DNA of 64,000 nucleotides from Haloarcula halobia (GTDB lineage: Archaea > Halobacteriota > Halobacteria > Halobacteriales > Haloarculaceae), in the NCBI RefSeq assembly GCF_029338255.1, contig NZ_CP119787.1, forward strand, positions 1-64,000, written 5' to 3'. A program made the position numbers and the translations under genes. The notes under the pieces are model-generated. The model worked only from the letters and a program-made list of their open reading frames with translations, was not told the origin of the DNA and did not search any database. Below are positions 29,081 through 39,051 of this stretch, piece by piece (position 1 is the first letter of the stretch; each line of letters begins with the position of its first letter).

Positions 29081-31195
29081 ATGACGGACCGCGATGCACT
29101 GAGCCGGCGGACGGTCCTCGGCGCACTCGCCAGCGCCGGTGCGACCTCGGTCGCGGGCTGTGGCGCACTCCAGGGCGAGAGCGACAGCGAAGCCACGGAG
29201 GTCGAGGACGACCGGGCCCATGAGCTCGCAGCGCAGTTCGCCCCCGTACTGTACTTCGACGAGCACGAGCCGTGGTTCCCGACGGACCCGCGACCCTTTA
29301 CCAGCGAGCAGGACGGCGAGACCGTCGTCACCGGGTTCGACGCCCTCGACGGCTACCACGAGCAGTTCACGGGCGACCAGCCGCCGAACCCGACGGTCTT
29401 CTACAACGTCGTCCAGTACGAGGACTCCCCGCTCGCGGCGGTCCAGTTCTGGATGTACTCCGCGTTCGACCAGTTCACCACGAACTTCCACTGGCACGAC
29501 TGGGAGGTGCTGCACGTCTTTGTCGACACCGACGCCGTGGCGCCACAGCTCTTCGTCGCCAGCTCGCACTCCCGGAAGGTGCCGAACAACGAGTTCCTGG
29601 ATCCCGACGCCGAGAGCGTCCCGCGCATCCTCTCGGAACTGGGCTCGCACTCGAGTGCGCTCTCGCTCAACGACATCGCCGACCGGTTCCAGCGGTTGCC
29701 GACGGGGGACTCCTTCGCCGACATCACGAACCGGCCCATCGAGACGCTCGAAGACATCGCGTCGATTCCGCTGGCCTACGGCCTCCCGCGGGACGAGGGA
29801 CGGGTGCTGCCGTACGTACTGCCCGAGCTGGACGGCGCGCCCATCTACGAGGACGACCGTCTGCCCTCGGTCGAGCAGTCGGACCTCGTCGACCAGGACC
29901 TGACGATCCGGTCGTTCGACGCGCTCTCGTCGCCGCCGACGACGCTGCCAGAGCGCGCGACGGGACTGGTGTTCGACCACGAGGAGCGCGGGGGCGACCC
30001 CGACGTGGCGTACTCGCTGGTGCCGACGAGCGAGATCGAGCACATCACCGACTTCACCGGGCCACAGTTGAGTTTCGAGTTCGCCGTCCCGCAGTTCGCC
30101 GAGGACGCCATCGCCGGGCACATCACGACCACGGGCGCACCCTGGGGCCAGCCCCGCTATGCGAACCCCGCGGCGGACATCTCGGAGCCGGCCCACCGGG
30201 CGGCGCTGGCCGAGCGCTACGACGCCATCGGCGCGCCGTCGTCGGTCAACACCGTCGTCGCGAACGTCACAGAGGCGGTCACCACCGACGACGCGCCCGC
30301 CGGCGAGGGGCTGACCACCCAGTCCTCGCCCGTCGAGGCGTTCGTCTTGCTCGAGAGCGAGCCCGAGGCCGCGCCGACGTTCGGTGGCATCGCCGCACTG
30401 CGGGACGTTCCGGCCGGTGAGCACCGCCTCACGGTCAACGGTGCTGGCCAGGCACCACACAGCGAGACGGTCGCCGTCGAAGACGGAGGCGACGAAGTGC
30501 GCCCGGTGACGGCCGCGGGCGTCGAGGGCGAGATCCCGCTCGTCGCCCGCGAGTCGGCCACGAAACTCGAGGTCGACAGCGAGGGCACCGACAGCGACCT
30601 CACCGACCTCGCCGTCGAGGACGACTTCGCCAGCCGGCTGTACGACGCGCCGCTCGTCGGTCCGGACGCCGTCTACGTCCACCGCGGCGGCGCGTACACG
30701 ACGGAGGTCCGGGACAGCGACGACGAGGTGGGGGCGTTCCGGGTGAATCCCGACCCCGAGGCCGACGACGGCGTCCGCATCGACGAACCGAACACCGGCA
30801 AGGCGTCGCTGGCGCGGTTCCTCGCCGACATCAGCGACGAGACCCGGGCCGAGATCGCCGCAGTGGCCGACAGCGACGGCGACGACGAGGACGGGACGTC
30901 CGGCGGCGGACAGGGACAGACCGGCGGCGGGCAGTCGAATGCCGTCCGGGGCCTCGCGCAGGCGCTCGGGGCCGTCGCCGAGGCGGCCCGACGCGCGGCC
31001 GAACGAGCCGAAAACGGCGAGCGGGGCCGGGCCGACGAGAGCCTCCGGACGGTCGTCGACCGGCTCAACCGCGTCACCGAACGGCTGTCGGAAGCCCGCA
31101 GCGATCTCCCGAACGGGCTGGGGAACGCGACGGAGCGACGCCTCGAACAGGCCACCCGCCGTTCCGAGCAGGCCCGGAACGCCGACAAACTCTGA
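29081..31195 (+). CDS. Tat-exported lipoprotein with Vps62-like domain
   Basis: The N-terminus has a twin-arginine motif and lipobox (RRTVLGALASAGA...SVAGC; Cys at residue 27), so the protein is probably exported folded and lipid-anchored. Residues ~45-330 resemble the Vps62-type domain: AAQFAPVLYFDEHEPWFP, AVQFWMYSAFDQF, HDWEVLHVFVD and LFVASSHSR. A long acidic middle region follows. A Gly/Gln-rich linker (~residues 605-625) precedes an Ala/Arg/Glu-rich helical tail (~residues 630-704). The function of this domain in haloarchaea is unknown. At 704 residues the frame is intact. Confidence 0.75.
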   Translation: MTDRDALSRRTVLGALASAGATSVAGCGALQGESDSEATEVEDDRAHELAAQFAPVLYFDEHEPWFPTDPRPFTSEQDGETVVTGFDALDGYHEQFTGDQPPNPTVFYNVVQYEDSPLAAVQFWMYSAFDQFTTNFHWHDWEVLHVFVDTDAVAPQLFVASSHSRKVPNNEFLDPDAESVPRILSELGSHSSALSLNDIADRFQRLPTGDSFADITNRPIETLEDIASIPLAYGLPRDEGRVLPYVLPELDGAPIYEDDRLPSVEQSDLVDQDLTIRSFDALSSPPTTLPERATGLVFDHEERGGDPDVAYSLVPTSEIEHITDFTGPQLSFEFAVPQFAEDAIAGHITTTGAPWGQPRYANPAADISEPAHRAALAERYDAIGAPSSVNTVVANVTEAVTTDDAPAGEGLTTQSSPVEAFVLLESEPEAAPTFGGIAALRDVPAGEHRLTVNGAGQAPHSETVAVEDGGDEVRPVTAAGVEGEIPLVARESATKLEVDSEGTDSDLTDLAVEDDFASRLYDAPLVGPDAVYVHRGGAYTTEVRDSDDEVGAFRVNPDPEADDGVRIDEPNTGKASLARFLADISDETRAEIAAVADSDGDDEDGTSGGGQGQTGGGQSNAVRGLAQALGAVAEAARRAAERAENGERGRADESLRTVVDRLNRVTERLSEARSDLPNGLGNATERRLEQATRRSEQARNADKL

Positions 31196-31249
31196 CGCCC
31201 GTTGGCCGGGACCGGCACGGGTAAGTCCGCGACGCCCCCAGCCACAGCC

Positions 31250-31795
31250 ATGACCGACGATCTCGCGTGGGAGACGCTCGAAAGCGACATCGCCTACACC
31301 TGTCCGGGGTTCGACGTCGTCCACGAGGCCGTGCGCCTGTCCGACGGGACCGAGACGGACTTCGACTTCTTCCGCGAGGGCGACAGCGTGGTGGTCCTGC
31401 CCTTCACGCCCGACGGCGACGTGGTCGTCATCGAGGAGTGGCGCCAGGCGGTCAAGCGGGTCAACTACGGCCTCCCGGCCGGCAGCGTGGAGTCTCACGA
31501 CGGCGAACCGGCGGACGCCGTCGGCCGCGAGCTCGCCGAGGAGACCGGCTACGAGGCGGGGTTGGTGGAGTACCTCTACAGCGCCGAACCGGCCAACGGC
31601 TTCGCGGACTCGGAGTTTCACTACTTCGTCGCCCGCGACTGCGAACCGACCGCCGAACAGGATCTGGATTTCAACGAGTCGATTCACGTTGCGACGACGG
31701 ACTTCGAGTCGCTCGTCGAGGGCGTTCGAGACGGTGAACTGCGAGACGGACGCTCTGCGGTCGGGATTCTCTACTACGCGCTGTTCGAGCGGTGA
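31250..31795 (+). CDS. NUDIX hydrolase, ADP-ribose pyrophosphatase type
   Basis: ATG 31250 (MTDDLAWETLESDIAYTCPG) is used; an upstream frame adds 16 residues without support. The NUDIX box is visible as GSVESHDGEPADAVGRELAEETGY with G-x5-E and REL-x-EE-x-G. The preceding FREGDSVVVLPFTPDGDVV and EWRQAVKRVNYGLPAG match the ADP-ribose pyrophosphatase subgroup, which hydrolyses ADP-ribose to AMP and ribose 5-phosphate. It has 181 residues and is likely cytosolic. Confidence 0.87.
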   Translation: MTDDLAWETLESDIAYTCPGFDVVHEAVRLSDGTETDFDFFREGDSVVVLPFTPDGDVVVIEEWRQAVKRVNYGLPAGSVESHDGEPADAVGRELAEETGYEAGLVEYLYSAEPANGFADSEFHYFVARDCEPTAEQDLDFNESIHVATTDFESLVEGVRDGELRDGRSAVGILYYALFER

Positions 31796-31804
31796 ATCGT
31801 CCGA

Positions 31805-31814
31805 ACGTTTATTC
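31805..31814 (+). promoter_or_regulatory. TATA-box promoter of the RHH/PIN pair
   Basis: cgtttattcg is centred about 29 bp before the ATG at 31839. This spacing is typical of leaderless haloarchaeal transcripts. The same 10-mer precedes the genes at 46905 and 54694. Confidence 0.6.
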
Positions 31815-31838
31815 GGTAACGGAGTCTACCGAGTTACT

Positions 31839-32114
31839 ATGGCGACGGCGGTCAAGGTCGACGAGGACGCGAAAGATCGGCTCGAAGAGCTGCAGGCCGA
31901 GATTCGGCTGGAGACGGGGCAGAAAGTCACGCAGCAGGAACTGCTTTCCCGACTCATCGACGACGCGTACGAGTCCCGTGAGGACGTCATCGATTCCTTT
32001 CGTCGACCAACGGTTCCACTGAACGAGGAGGAGAAAGCGGCGATGCAACGAGGCCGGTTCAGTTCCGGCGTCGATACCGACGAAGAAGATATCGACGATA
32101 TCCTCTACGGATGA
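31839..32114 (+). CDS. VapB-like antitoxin
   Basis: 91 residues. The N-terminal half (MATAVKVDEDAKDRLEELQA...) looks like a ribbon-helix-helix DNA-binding domain, and VTQQELLSRLIDDAYESRE fits its second helix. The acidic, Gly-ending C-terminus (DTDEEDIDDILYG) would wrap the toxin. Its stop overlaps the toxin ATG (ATGA). It is expected to neutralise the PIN ribonuclease downstream and autoregulate the pair. Confidence 0.8.
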   Translation: MATAVKVDEDAKDRLEELQAEIRLETGQKVTQQELLSRLIDDAYESREDVIDSFRRPTVPLNEEEKAAMQRGRFSSGVDTDEEDIDDILYG

Positions 32115-32542
32115 CGGTACTGGTCGATACTGGGGTCCTGTACGCGGATCACGATACTACATCGTCGCGCCACGAAGCGGCCAGCAACGCACTTCAAACC
32201 CTCTATGACGGCGAATTCGGCCAACCGTACGTGATCGAATACGTGTACGACGAGGCAGTGACACTAACGCTCAAACGCAGCAACTCGATCGACGCTGCGA
32301 CACAGATCGGGCACCGTCTTCGCGGAGTCGAACAGTTCCCCGAAGTCTACGAGTTGCTGTACGTTTCGCCAACGTTGTTCTCCGAGGCGATCGAGATCTT
32401 CGAACGCGACGACGACCAGCAGTTGAGTTTCACGGACGCGGCGCTCGTCGCACAGTACCGCGACCGAGATATCGACACCCTGCTGAGCTTCGACGACGAC
32501 TTCGACGGCATCGTCGACCGCCTCGACCCCATGGACCTGTAG
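32111..32542 (+). CDS. VapC-like PIN-domain toxin
   Basis: 143 residues. PIN-domain acidic residues are visible: D6 in VLVDTGVLYADHD, E in VIEYVYDEAV, D in LSFTDAALVA and D in LLSFDDDFDGI. Such proteins are Mg-dependent ribonucleases that cleave tRNA or mRNA when freed from the antitoxin. It overlaps the antitoxin gene by 4 bases, which gives coupled translation. It stops with TAG, showing that TAG is a true stop in this genome. Confidence 0.87.
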   Translation: MTVLVDTGVLYADHDTTSSRHEAASNALQTLYDGEFGQPYVIEYVYDEAVTLTLKRSNSIDAATQIGHRLRGVEQFPEVYELLYVSPTLFSEAIEIFERDDDQQLSFTDAALVAQYRDRDIDTLLSFDDDFDGIVDRLDPMDL

Positions 32543-32587
32543 CCCCGGAACACAACCCTTAGGCGCGCCCCCGCCCGACGACGGACA

Positions 32588-34059
32588 ATGACGAACTTCG
32601 AGGTCCGCCAGTACGACGCTGCGGGCCGCCTGGGGACGCTGGAGGTCCCACGCGCCGGCGTCACCGTCGAGACGCCGACCATCCTCCCGGTCGTGAACCC
32701 GCACGTCCAGACCATCGACCCGGCGGCGCTGGAGTCCGAGTTCGGGGCCGAGATACTCATCACGAACAGCTACATCCTGCACAAGTCCGACGAACTCCGC
32801 GAGCCCGCGCTGGAACAGGGCCTGCACGACCTGCTGGACTTCTCGGGGGCCGTCATGACCGACTCGGGCTCGTTCCAGCTCGCCGAGTACGGCGAGATCA
32901 CCGTCACGACCGAGGAGATTCTGGCGTTCCAGCGCGACATCGGGAGCGACGTCGGGACGCCGGTCGACATCCCGACGCCGCCGGACGTCGACCGCGAACG
33001 GGCCGCGGCGGAGCTGTCGACCACCCAGACCGACTCGAGCGCGCCGCGACTGTCGACACCGGCGAGATGCTCGTCAGCGCGCCCGTCCAGGGCTCGACGT
33101 ATCCGGAGCTCCGCGAGCAGGCGGGTCGCCACGCCGTCGAGACCGGCCTGGACGTCTTCCCCCTGGGTGCGGTCGTCCCGCTGATGAACGAGTACCGCTA
33201 CGCCGACCTCGCGGACGTGGTGGCGGCGTGCAAACGCGGCCTCGGCGAGGTGGGGCCGGTCCACCTGTTCGGCGCGGGCCACCCGATGATGTTCGCGATG
33301 GCCGCCGCGCTGGGCTGTGACCTCTTTGACTCCGCCGCGTACGCGCTCTACGCCCGCGACGACCGCTACCTCACGGTGCGGGGGACCCAGCAACTCGACG
33401 ACCTCGAGTACTTCCCGTGTCACTGTCCGGTCTGTACCGACTACACGCCCGGGGAACTCGACTCGCTCGACGAAGACGTTCGGGAGGATCTGCTGGCCCG
33501 GCACAACCTGCAGGTCACCTACGCCGAGATCCGCACGGTCAAGCAGGCCATCCGCAGTGGGAACCTGCTGGAACTGGTCGACTCGCGGGCCCGCGGCCAC
33601 CCGTCGATGGTCGACGGCTACCGGGCCCTGCTGGACCACGCCGCACAACTCGAACGGTCGGATCCCGCCTCGAAGCACGCCATGTTCTACACCTCACACG
33701 AGAGCGCGCGTCGACCCGAAGTGCTGCGCCACCACGACCGCCTCGACCGGTTCGACATCGACGGCGACGAGGTGCTCCTGACCGAGGGCGGGTCGAACGA
33801 CCGCTACGACGAGACGTGGGGCGTCCTGCCGCCCTTCGGCCCCTATCCTCGGGAGCTCTCCGAGACCTACCCGCTGAACGCCGAGACGCCCGAGCGAGCA
33901 GACGGGGCCGCGTGTGAGGCGGCCGCCGACGGCGTGGCGCGGCTGGTGGAGTCCCATCCCGAGGTCTCGTTCACACTGGTCCACGACGACTGGCCGGCGA
34001 CGGCGCTCGCTCGGGTTCCCGATGGCGTCAGTGTACGGGACCTCCACGAGCGGGAGTGA
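32588..34059 (+). CDS. tgtA: archaeal tRNA-guanine(15) transglycosylase (frame broken)
   Basis: Starts [20 protein letters not shown]. The active-site segment [15 protein letters not shown] carries one catalytic Asp, and [19 protein letters not shown] the second region. Zinc ligands lie in [16 protein letters not shown] one-base break near 33032 separates STTQT from [14 protein letters not shown]. Restored length is about 490 residues. The enzyme exchanges guanine-15 of tRNA for preQ0, the first step of archaeosine formation, so it is expected to be functional and the break is probably a sequence error. ArcS and RaSEA for the next steps lie at 42629 and 48759. Confidence 0.93.
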
Positions 34060-34070
34060 GATGTGGCCAC

Positions 34071-34793
34071 TCAGTCGACGAGGGCGACAGCTCGGATGGG
34101 CGACCCCGATCCCTCCTCGATCTTGAGTGGGAAGGTAAACAGGAGCGATTCCGGCGGCAACTTCTCGAGGTTGGTGAGGTTCTCGATGATGTACGTTTCG
34201 TTCCCAAGCAATTCGTAATGGGCGGGGAACTCCTCGGCTCCAGCGGCGTCGATGGCGGCTGTGTCGCAGCCGACGAGCCTCACATCGCTCTCCGTGAGGT
34301 AGGCGGCAGCGTCCGCAGCGAGTCCCGGCCAGTCGCTGAGAAATTCGTTCGCATCGTCGTCTGCAGACCAGTACCGATCCCAGCCGAACTGGAAGAGGAC
34401 ACGATCGCCAGGCTCGATGGGTACGTGCTCCGCTTCCCACTCTTCGATGTGCTCGCGGGAGACCGTCTCGCCGGGACCCACGTCAGTCACGTCAATGGTC
34501 ACAGCCCGTCCCACGAGGCGATGTATCGGGACCGACGCGATGTCGTAATGCGCCGCTCCGTCGGAGATGAAGTGGAGGGGGGCATCGACGTGTGTCCCGG
34601 TGTGTTCCCCCATCGAGATCCGGTAGTGACACGCTGGATCCCCCCGGTCGTAGGACTGGTAGAGCGTATGGCCATACCGAGCGTGGCTCGGGACCGACGG
34701 GATGCCCTCCTCGAGGGAGTGGGTCAGGTCGACCCACTCAGCTTGGGCGAACAGCTGGACCGCCTCCGAGACAGTGGATTCGCTGTCACTCAT
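34071..34793 (-). CDS. cyclase-family metal-dependent hydrolase
   Basis: 240 residues. The metal-binding motif H-x-G-T-H-x-D-x-P-x-H is present in MGEHTGTHVDAPLHF. The N-terminus has WVDLTHSLEEGIPSVPSHAR and the C-terminus FPAHYELLGNETYIIENL, as in kynurenine formamidase/isatin hydrolase-like proteins. Such enzymes hydrolyse amide or cyclic amide bonds. It is the last gene of a leftward unit after a sugar-type ABC importer, so it may act on the imported compound. Substrate unknown. Confidence 0.85.
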   Translation of the reverse strand: MSDSESTVSEAVQLFAQAEWVDLTHSLEEGIPSVPSHARYGHTLYQSYDRGDPACHYRISMGEHTGTHVDAPLHFISDGAAHYDIASVPIHRLVGRAVTIDVTDVGPGETVSREHIEEWEAEHVPIEPGDRVLFQFGWDRYWSADDDANEFLSDWPGLAADAAAYLTESDVRLVGCDTAAIDAAGAEEFPAHYELLGNETYIIENLTNLEKLPPESLLFTFPLKIEEGSGSPIRAVALVD

Positions 34794-34916
34794 GCGTAAC
34801 TCCTCGTCTCCGGGTCGCTCGTCCGTGCTCGTGACACGTATCGAGAACGTACATTGTAGCTGATAGTATACCGTGCTCCAATTAAATCTAAGGGAAACCG
34901 ACTTGTTTGTCCGTAG

Positions 34917-35924
34917 TCACTTGACGATGTCTATCTTGTCTCGATCCATCGACATCGCGACGGCGAAGATGACGACGAATCCGAGGATGATCTCCTGGAT
35001 GAACGACTGGATGCTCAGCAGGTTCATCCCGTTGGTCAGCACGCCGATGACGAAGACACCGAGAATGGTTCGGTGGGGCCCGCCAACGCCACCGGTCAGT
35101 GCAGTGCCACCCATCACGATGGCTGCGATGCTCTGGAGGAGGAGGCCCTCACCCATGCCCGGCGTCGCCGAGGAGATCCGTGCAGTCAAGAGGACGCCGG
35201 CCAGCCCACAGAGGGTCCCGGAGACCACGAACGCACCGATCTTGTACCGATCGACGTTGACCCCCGAGAAGTCCGCGACCCGCTCGTTCTCACCCAGTGC
35301 GTACGTGTAGCGCCCGAAGGTGGTCTTCCAGGCGAGGAGCGAAACGAGTATGTAGAAGATGATACCCCAGACGACGAGGTTCGGGACCTGCGGGATCGTG
35401 TTGCCGATCGCGATCTGTCTGATCCCGGGTGAGTTGAAGGGGATCGAGTACCCGCCAGTCATCAGGAGGGCCGTGCCGCTGAAGACGGACAACGAACCGA
35501 GGGTCACGAGGAACGAGGGAATCTTTGCTTTCGCGAACACCACGCCGTTCAGCAGGCCGACGCCCGTCCCCGCAAGTACCCCCAGGAGGAGAGCGAGTAA
35601 ACCGAGATTGAAGTCGTTGATCAGCATCGCTGTAATGACGCCGCTCAGAGAGACGATAGACGCCACGGACAGATCGATACTCTGTTGCAGGATGGGAAAG
35701 GTTCCGGCGAGCGCCACGAACAACAGGATGATGCTGTTCATCATCACGTTCCCGACCAGATTCTCGTAGGTCAGAAACACGTTCGAGGTGGCGGTGAAGA
35801 TACCCATCAGTATCAACAGCATCAAGAACGGTCCCAGATCCACGAGGATGTCCGTAACCGAGCGGTTGTTCCGATACTCACTAAGCCAATCGAATACTGG
35901 GTTTCCACGTGTTTCTCCTGACAT
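34917..35924 (-). CDS. ABC transporter permease, ribose/sugar type (RbsC-like)
   Basis: 335 residues with about nine to ten membrane helices. Family features include GTFPILQQSIDLSVASIVSL and GLLNGVVFAKAKIPSFLVTLG. The cytoplasmic coupling region is FGRYTYALGENERVADFSGV. RbsC-type permeases form the membrane pore for pentoses, other sugars or related small solutes. It starts just after the ATPase gene ends (35927), so the genes form one operon: binding protein, ATPase, permease, cyclase. Confidence 0.92.
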   Translation of the reverse strand: MSGETRGNPVFDWLSEYRNNRSVTDILVDLGPFLMLLILMGIFTATSNVFLTYENLVGNVMMNSIILLFVALAGTFPILQQSIDLSVASIVSLSGVITAMLINDFNLGLLALLLGVLAGTGVGLLNGVVFAKAKIPSFLVTLGSLSVFSGTALLMTGGYSIPFNSPGIRQIAIGNTIPQVPNLVVWGIIFYILVSLLAWKTTFGRYTYALGENERVADFSGVNVDRYKIGAFVVSGTLCGLAGVLLTARISSATPGMGEGLLLQSIAAIVMGGTALTGGVGGPHRTILGVFVIGVLTNGMNLLSIQSFIQEIILGFVVIFAVAMSMDRDKIDIVK

Positions 35925-35926
35925 TG

Positions 35927-37519
35927 TTAGATCATCTTCTTGATTATCTCCGATTCGGTTGGTTTGTCGCCGCGCGGTGCATCGATTACGTCGACGAGTT
36001 CGCCCTCGTGCATCACGCCGATCCGGTTGCTCATCCCGATCAGTTCGGGGAGCTCGTCGGCGATGAATATCATCCCGACGCCGTCCGTGGCGAGCTGCCT
36101 GAGGATCTGGTAGACCTCCTCTTTGGCACCGACGTCGATACCGCGAGTCACGTTATCCATGACGAGGACAGACACCTCCCGCTGGAGGTTCTTCCCGAGC
36201 ACGACTTTCTGCTGATTCCCACCGCTAAGCTGGATGAGTGGGGACTCGATGCCTGGCGTCTTGACGTTCAGTCGGTCGACGACCTCCTCGGCCATCTCGT
36301 CTTCCTTGTCGAAGTCGATGAGCCAGGGCACCGACCCGAGCCCCGGGACGTTGTCTGCGACGAGGTCGGTACCGAGACTCGGGAGCGAGACGTTCACGCG
36401 CAGGGGCTGGTAGAGGAGTGTCCCTTCAGACTGGCGTTCCTTGGGGACGTAACCGATCCCCTTCTCGACCATCCTGTGGACCGACCCCGGTTCGACCGAT
36501 TCCCCTTCGATGGAGATCTCGCCTTCGTCCGGCGTGTCGACGCCGCTCAAGACACGGCCGAGGGCGCTCTTCCCGCTACCCATGACGCCACAGATGCCGA
36601 ATATCTCACCTGCACGGACGTCGAAGGATACCGAATCGAAGTGGTTCTCTTTGCTCAGGTCCGACACCGAGAGGCAGACCTCGTTGTCCTCGACGCTGCG
36701 CTGGTCGGAGACCTGATAGTACTCTTCGGAGACTTCTCTGCCGACCATACTCTGCTGGAGTTTGTCCTCGGTGGCATCCTCCCGGGAAAGATGGTCGACG
36801 ACTTGGCCATCGCGGAGAACGTAGATGCGGTCGCTGATCTCGAGAACCTCGTCGAGTTCGTGTGAAACGAAGACGAACGAGGCCCGATCACGCAGGTCGT
36901 CGATACGGTCGAACAGAAGATCGCGTCCGTCTTCCTCGAGGCCCGCAGTCGGCTCGTCGAGCAGTATGATCGGGTGGTCGGTGTGGACCGTCTCGGTGAA
37001 CGCTTTCGCGATGCTCAGCATCTGCCGGTCGCTGAACGAGTAAGACGAGACGCGTTTCTCGAGGTCGAGGTCGATTCCGAGCGTGTCGAGAACGTCCTCA
37101 CCCTCACGTTTGAGCGTGTCTACGTCCAGGACTCCCGCCGTAGAGTAGTCCGGAAACTGCTCTAAGAACAAGTTCTCGTATCCCGAGAGATTTGGAATGA
37201 CGTTGTGTTCTTGATGGACGATGGCGATGCCGTGGTGAGAGGCCTCGCGGGGGGTCGTGATCGTGACTTCGTCGCCATCGACGAAGATACGCCCCCGGTC
37301 CTGTTGGTAGATGCCACTGAGGATGTTCAGGAGGGTGCTCTTTCCCGCACCGTTTTCGCCAACAAGCCCGACGACTTCGCCAGTCTGGAGTTCGAAGTTG
37401 ACGTCGTCGAGGGCGACGACGTTCGTAAACTCCTTGCGGACGTTCTCGACCCTGAATCTGACGGTCGAATCAGAGTCACCCACGGCCTCGTCTTCTGTAG
37501 AATCTGTCTCTACACTCAT
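35927..37519 (-). CDS. ABC transporter ATP-binding protein, duplicated domain (RbsA-like)
   Basis: 530 residues with two ABC cassettes, as in ribose or galactose importers. The first has Walker A GLVGENGAGKSTLLNI and Walker B PIILLDEPTAGLEEDGRD. The second has GVMGSGKSALGRVL, signature LSGGNQQKVVLGKNL and VLVMDNVTRGIDVGAKEE (Walker B Asp, and Asn where Glu is usual, as often in the second half). ATG at 37519 begins an acidic leader. It powers the adjacent permease. Confidence 0.93.
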   Translation of the reverse strand: MSVETDSTEDEAVGDSDSTVRFRVENVRKEFTNVVALDDVNFELQTGEVVGLVGENGAGKSTLLNILSGIYQQDRGRIFVDGDEVTITTPREASHHGIAIVHQEHNVIPNLSGYENLFLEQFPDYSTAGVLDVDTLKREGEDVLDTLGIDLDLEKRVSSYSFSDRQMLSIAKAFTETVHTDHPIILLDEPTAGLEEDGRDLLFDRIDDLRDRASFVFVSHELDEVLEISDRIYVLRDGQVVDHLSREDATEDKLQQSMVGREVSEEYYQVSDQRSVEDNEVCLSVSDLSKENHFDSVSFDVRAGEIFGICGVMGSGKSALGRVLSGVDTPDEGEISIEGESVEPGSVHRMVEKGIGYVPKERQSEGTLLYQPLRVNVSLPSLGTDLVADNVPGLGSVPWLIDFDKEDEMAEEVVDRLNVKTPGIESPLIQLSGGNQQKVVLGKNLQREVSVLVMDNVTRGIDVGAKEEVYQILRQLATDGVGMIFIADELPELIGMSNRIGVMHEGELVDVIDAPRGDKPTESEIIKKMI

Positions 37520-37600
37520 CGTGAGGGGCGTTGTAATCTGCGTTCGGATGTCGATAATGTGGTGTGCATACTAATTTGAAACAGATCGAAATGGCGGCAG

Positions 37601-39036
37601 TCAGAGATACGGGTTCATGCCGTTCTCGTTGCGCGTCCTGTAGTCTTCCTCGACCTGATCGAACAGCTGCGTGTCGTCGTACGCGTCCGGGATATCGAGG
37701 TTGTTCGGCCTGTTATCCTCGGTCCATTTGAGCTGCTCCCATTCGGATTTTCGGATCGGCACGAGTTCGTGTTGGGGGTCCCAGTCGTCCCCGCTCTCGT
37801 GGACCGACATCGCCTTCCAATCGTAGGGCGAGTGACCGTCGCTGTACGCGACGTCCATGTACCGGTCCGGCGTGGCGAACCTCGTCTCGAGGTCGCTGAA
37901 CTTCGACTGATCGAGCCCGGGTTGAGGACCGTGAGGGTCCGAACCCACAGCATCCGTTCCGGTGTCTTGGGCCGCCACCCGTGGAGCCAGTCCCACGCCT
38001 TGGCGACGGCCCAGCCGCCTTGCCAGAACGGCGGCGCGGCTTGCTCTTGAACCTGGTACGGTTCCCCGGAGTCAGGACCGTTGTTGTTGAGATACTCGAT
38101 GTTCGAGAGCGCGCCGTCGAATCCGGTGAACGGAATCGCCATGTCGTTCTCCGAGAGGATCGACGCCGCACCCAGGCCGAGGGTACCGTTGTTGCAGTAG
38201 ACGCCGTCGATGTCGTCGCCGTAGTTCGAGACGAACGCCGACATGACCTGGCGTCCCTTCTTCCGTGTCCACCCACCGGAGTACTGGTGTGCCAGCACGT
38301 TGATGTCGGGATATTCCTCGGCCGCCTGCTTGAACCCCTCATAGCGGTACGATCCGATGTGACCCTTGGGCCCGAGGATGACGACGACGTTCCCCGACCC
38401 GCCCATCTCTTCGAAGAGGACCTTCGCGGGGATCGCGCCTGCGTGGTAGGTTTCGGGGATCTGGTACTGGACGAATTCCGGCCCGACAGACTCCGGAACC
38501 AGCCACTTACCCATCGACCAGTATTCGAAGAACGGCACTCCCTAGGCCACAGCAGTTTCGGCGAGCGATTTCACACCCGAGTCGCTCGGCGCAGTTGCCG
38601 CCACCATATCGGCACCGCTGGTGATCGCGCCTTCGATCTGAGAGATCTGTTTGCTCAGCTGACCGCCGTGGTCCTGGGCGCTTGCGGTCATCCCGAAGTC
38701 GTTCGCTGCCTCCTTCATCCCATTTCGGAAGGCCTTCCAGAGGTCGATCTTCAGGCTGTCCGGGGACATGAACGCCTTGTCGATCTCCCTGTCGTAGCCA
38801 CTCTGTTCGGTCGTCTCGTCGCCGCCGCCGTCAGAACCGCCCGACCCGTCAGAACCGCCACCGCCGTCAGAGCTGCCCGACCCGTCAGAACCGCCGGAGC
38901 CACCGGAACCGCCATCGCTGCCTCCGCCGCATCCTGCCAGAGACCCCATCATCGACACGCCAACGACTCCCCCGACCTTCTTCAGATACGTGCGTCGTTT
39001 CCGTTTTCTGCCAAACGAGGTGGTATCATCCGACAT
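37601..39036 (-). CDS. ABC sugar-type substrate-binding lipoprotein (in-frame TAG and frameshift)
   Basis: ATG 39036 is preferred over two ATGs just upstream because it places a Tat/lipobox signal correctly: RKRKRRTYLKKVGGV...GSLAGC. A Gly/Ser/Asp-rich tether of about 45 residues follows, typical of haloarchaeal lipoproteins. The periplasmic-binding-protein fold follows, with AFMSPDSLKIDLWKAFRNGM and GAITSGADMVAA. A TAG at about 38539-38541 interrupts the frame just before GVPFFEYWSMG, and one base is lost near 37920 before LDQSKFSDLETRF. Restored length is about 478 residues. It would capture the solute for the RbsA/RbsC pair. Two defects suggest either decay of this operon or poor sequence. 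Confidence 0.83.
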
Positions 39037-39051
39037 GCGGTTGAGCATCAT

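Noticed and set aside
28871-31687. A 938-codon open frame on the minus strand
   Set aside because: It lies antisense to the clear Tat lipoprotein and NUDIX genes and has the composition typical of a shadow frame in GC-rich DNA.
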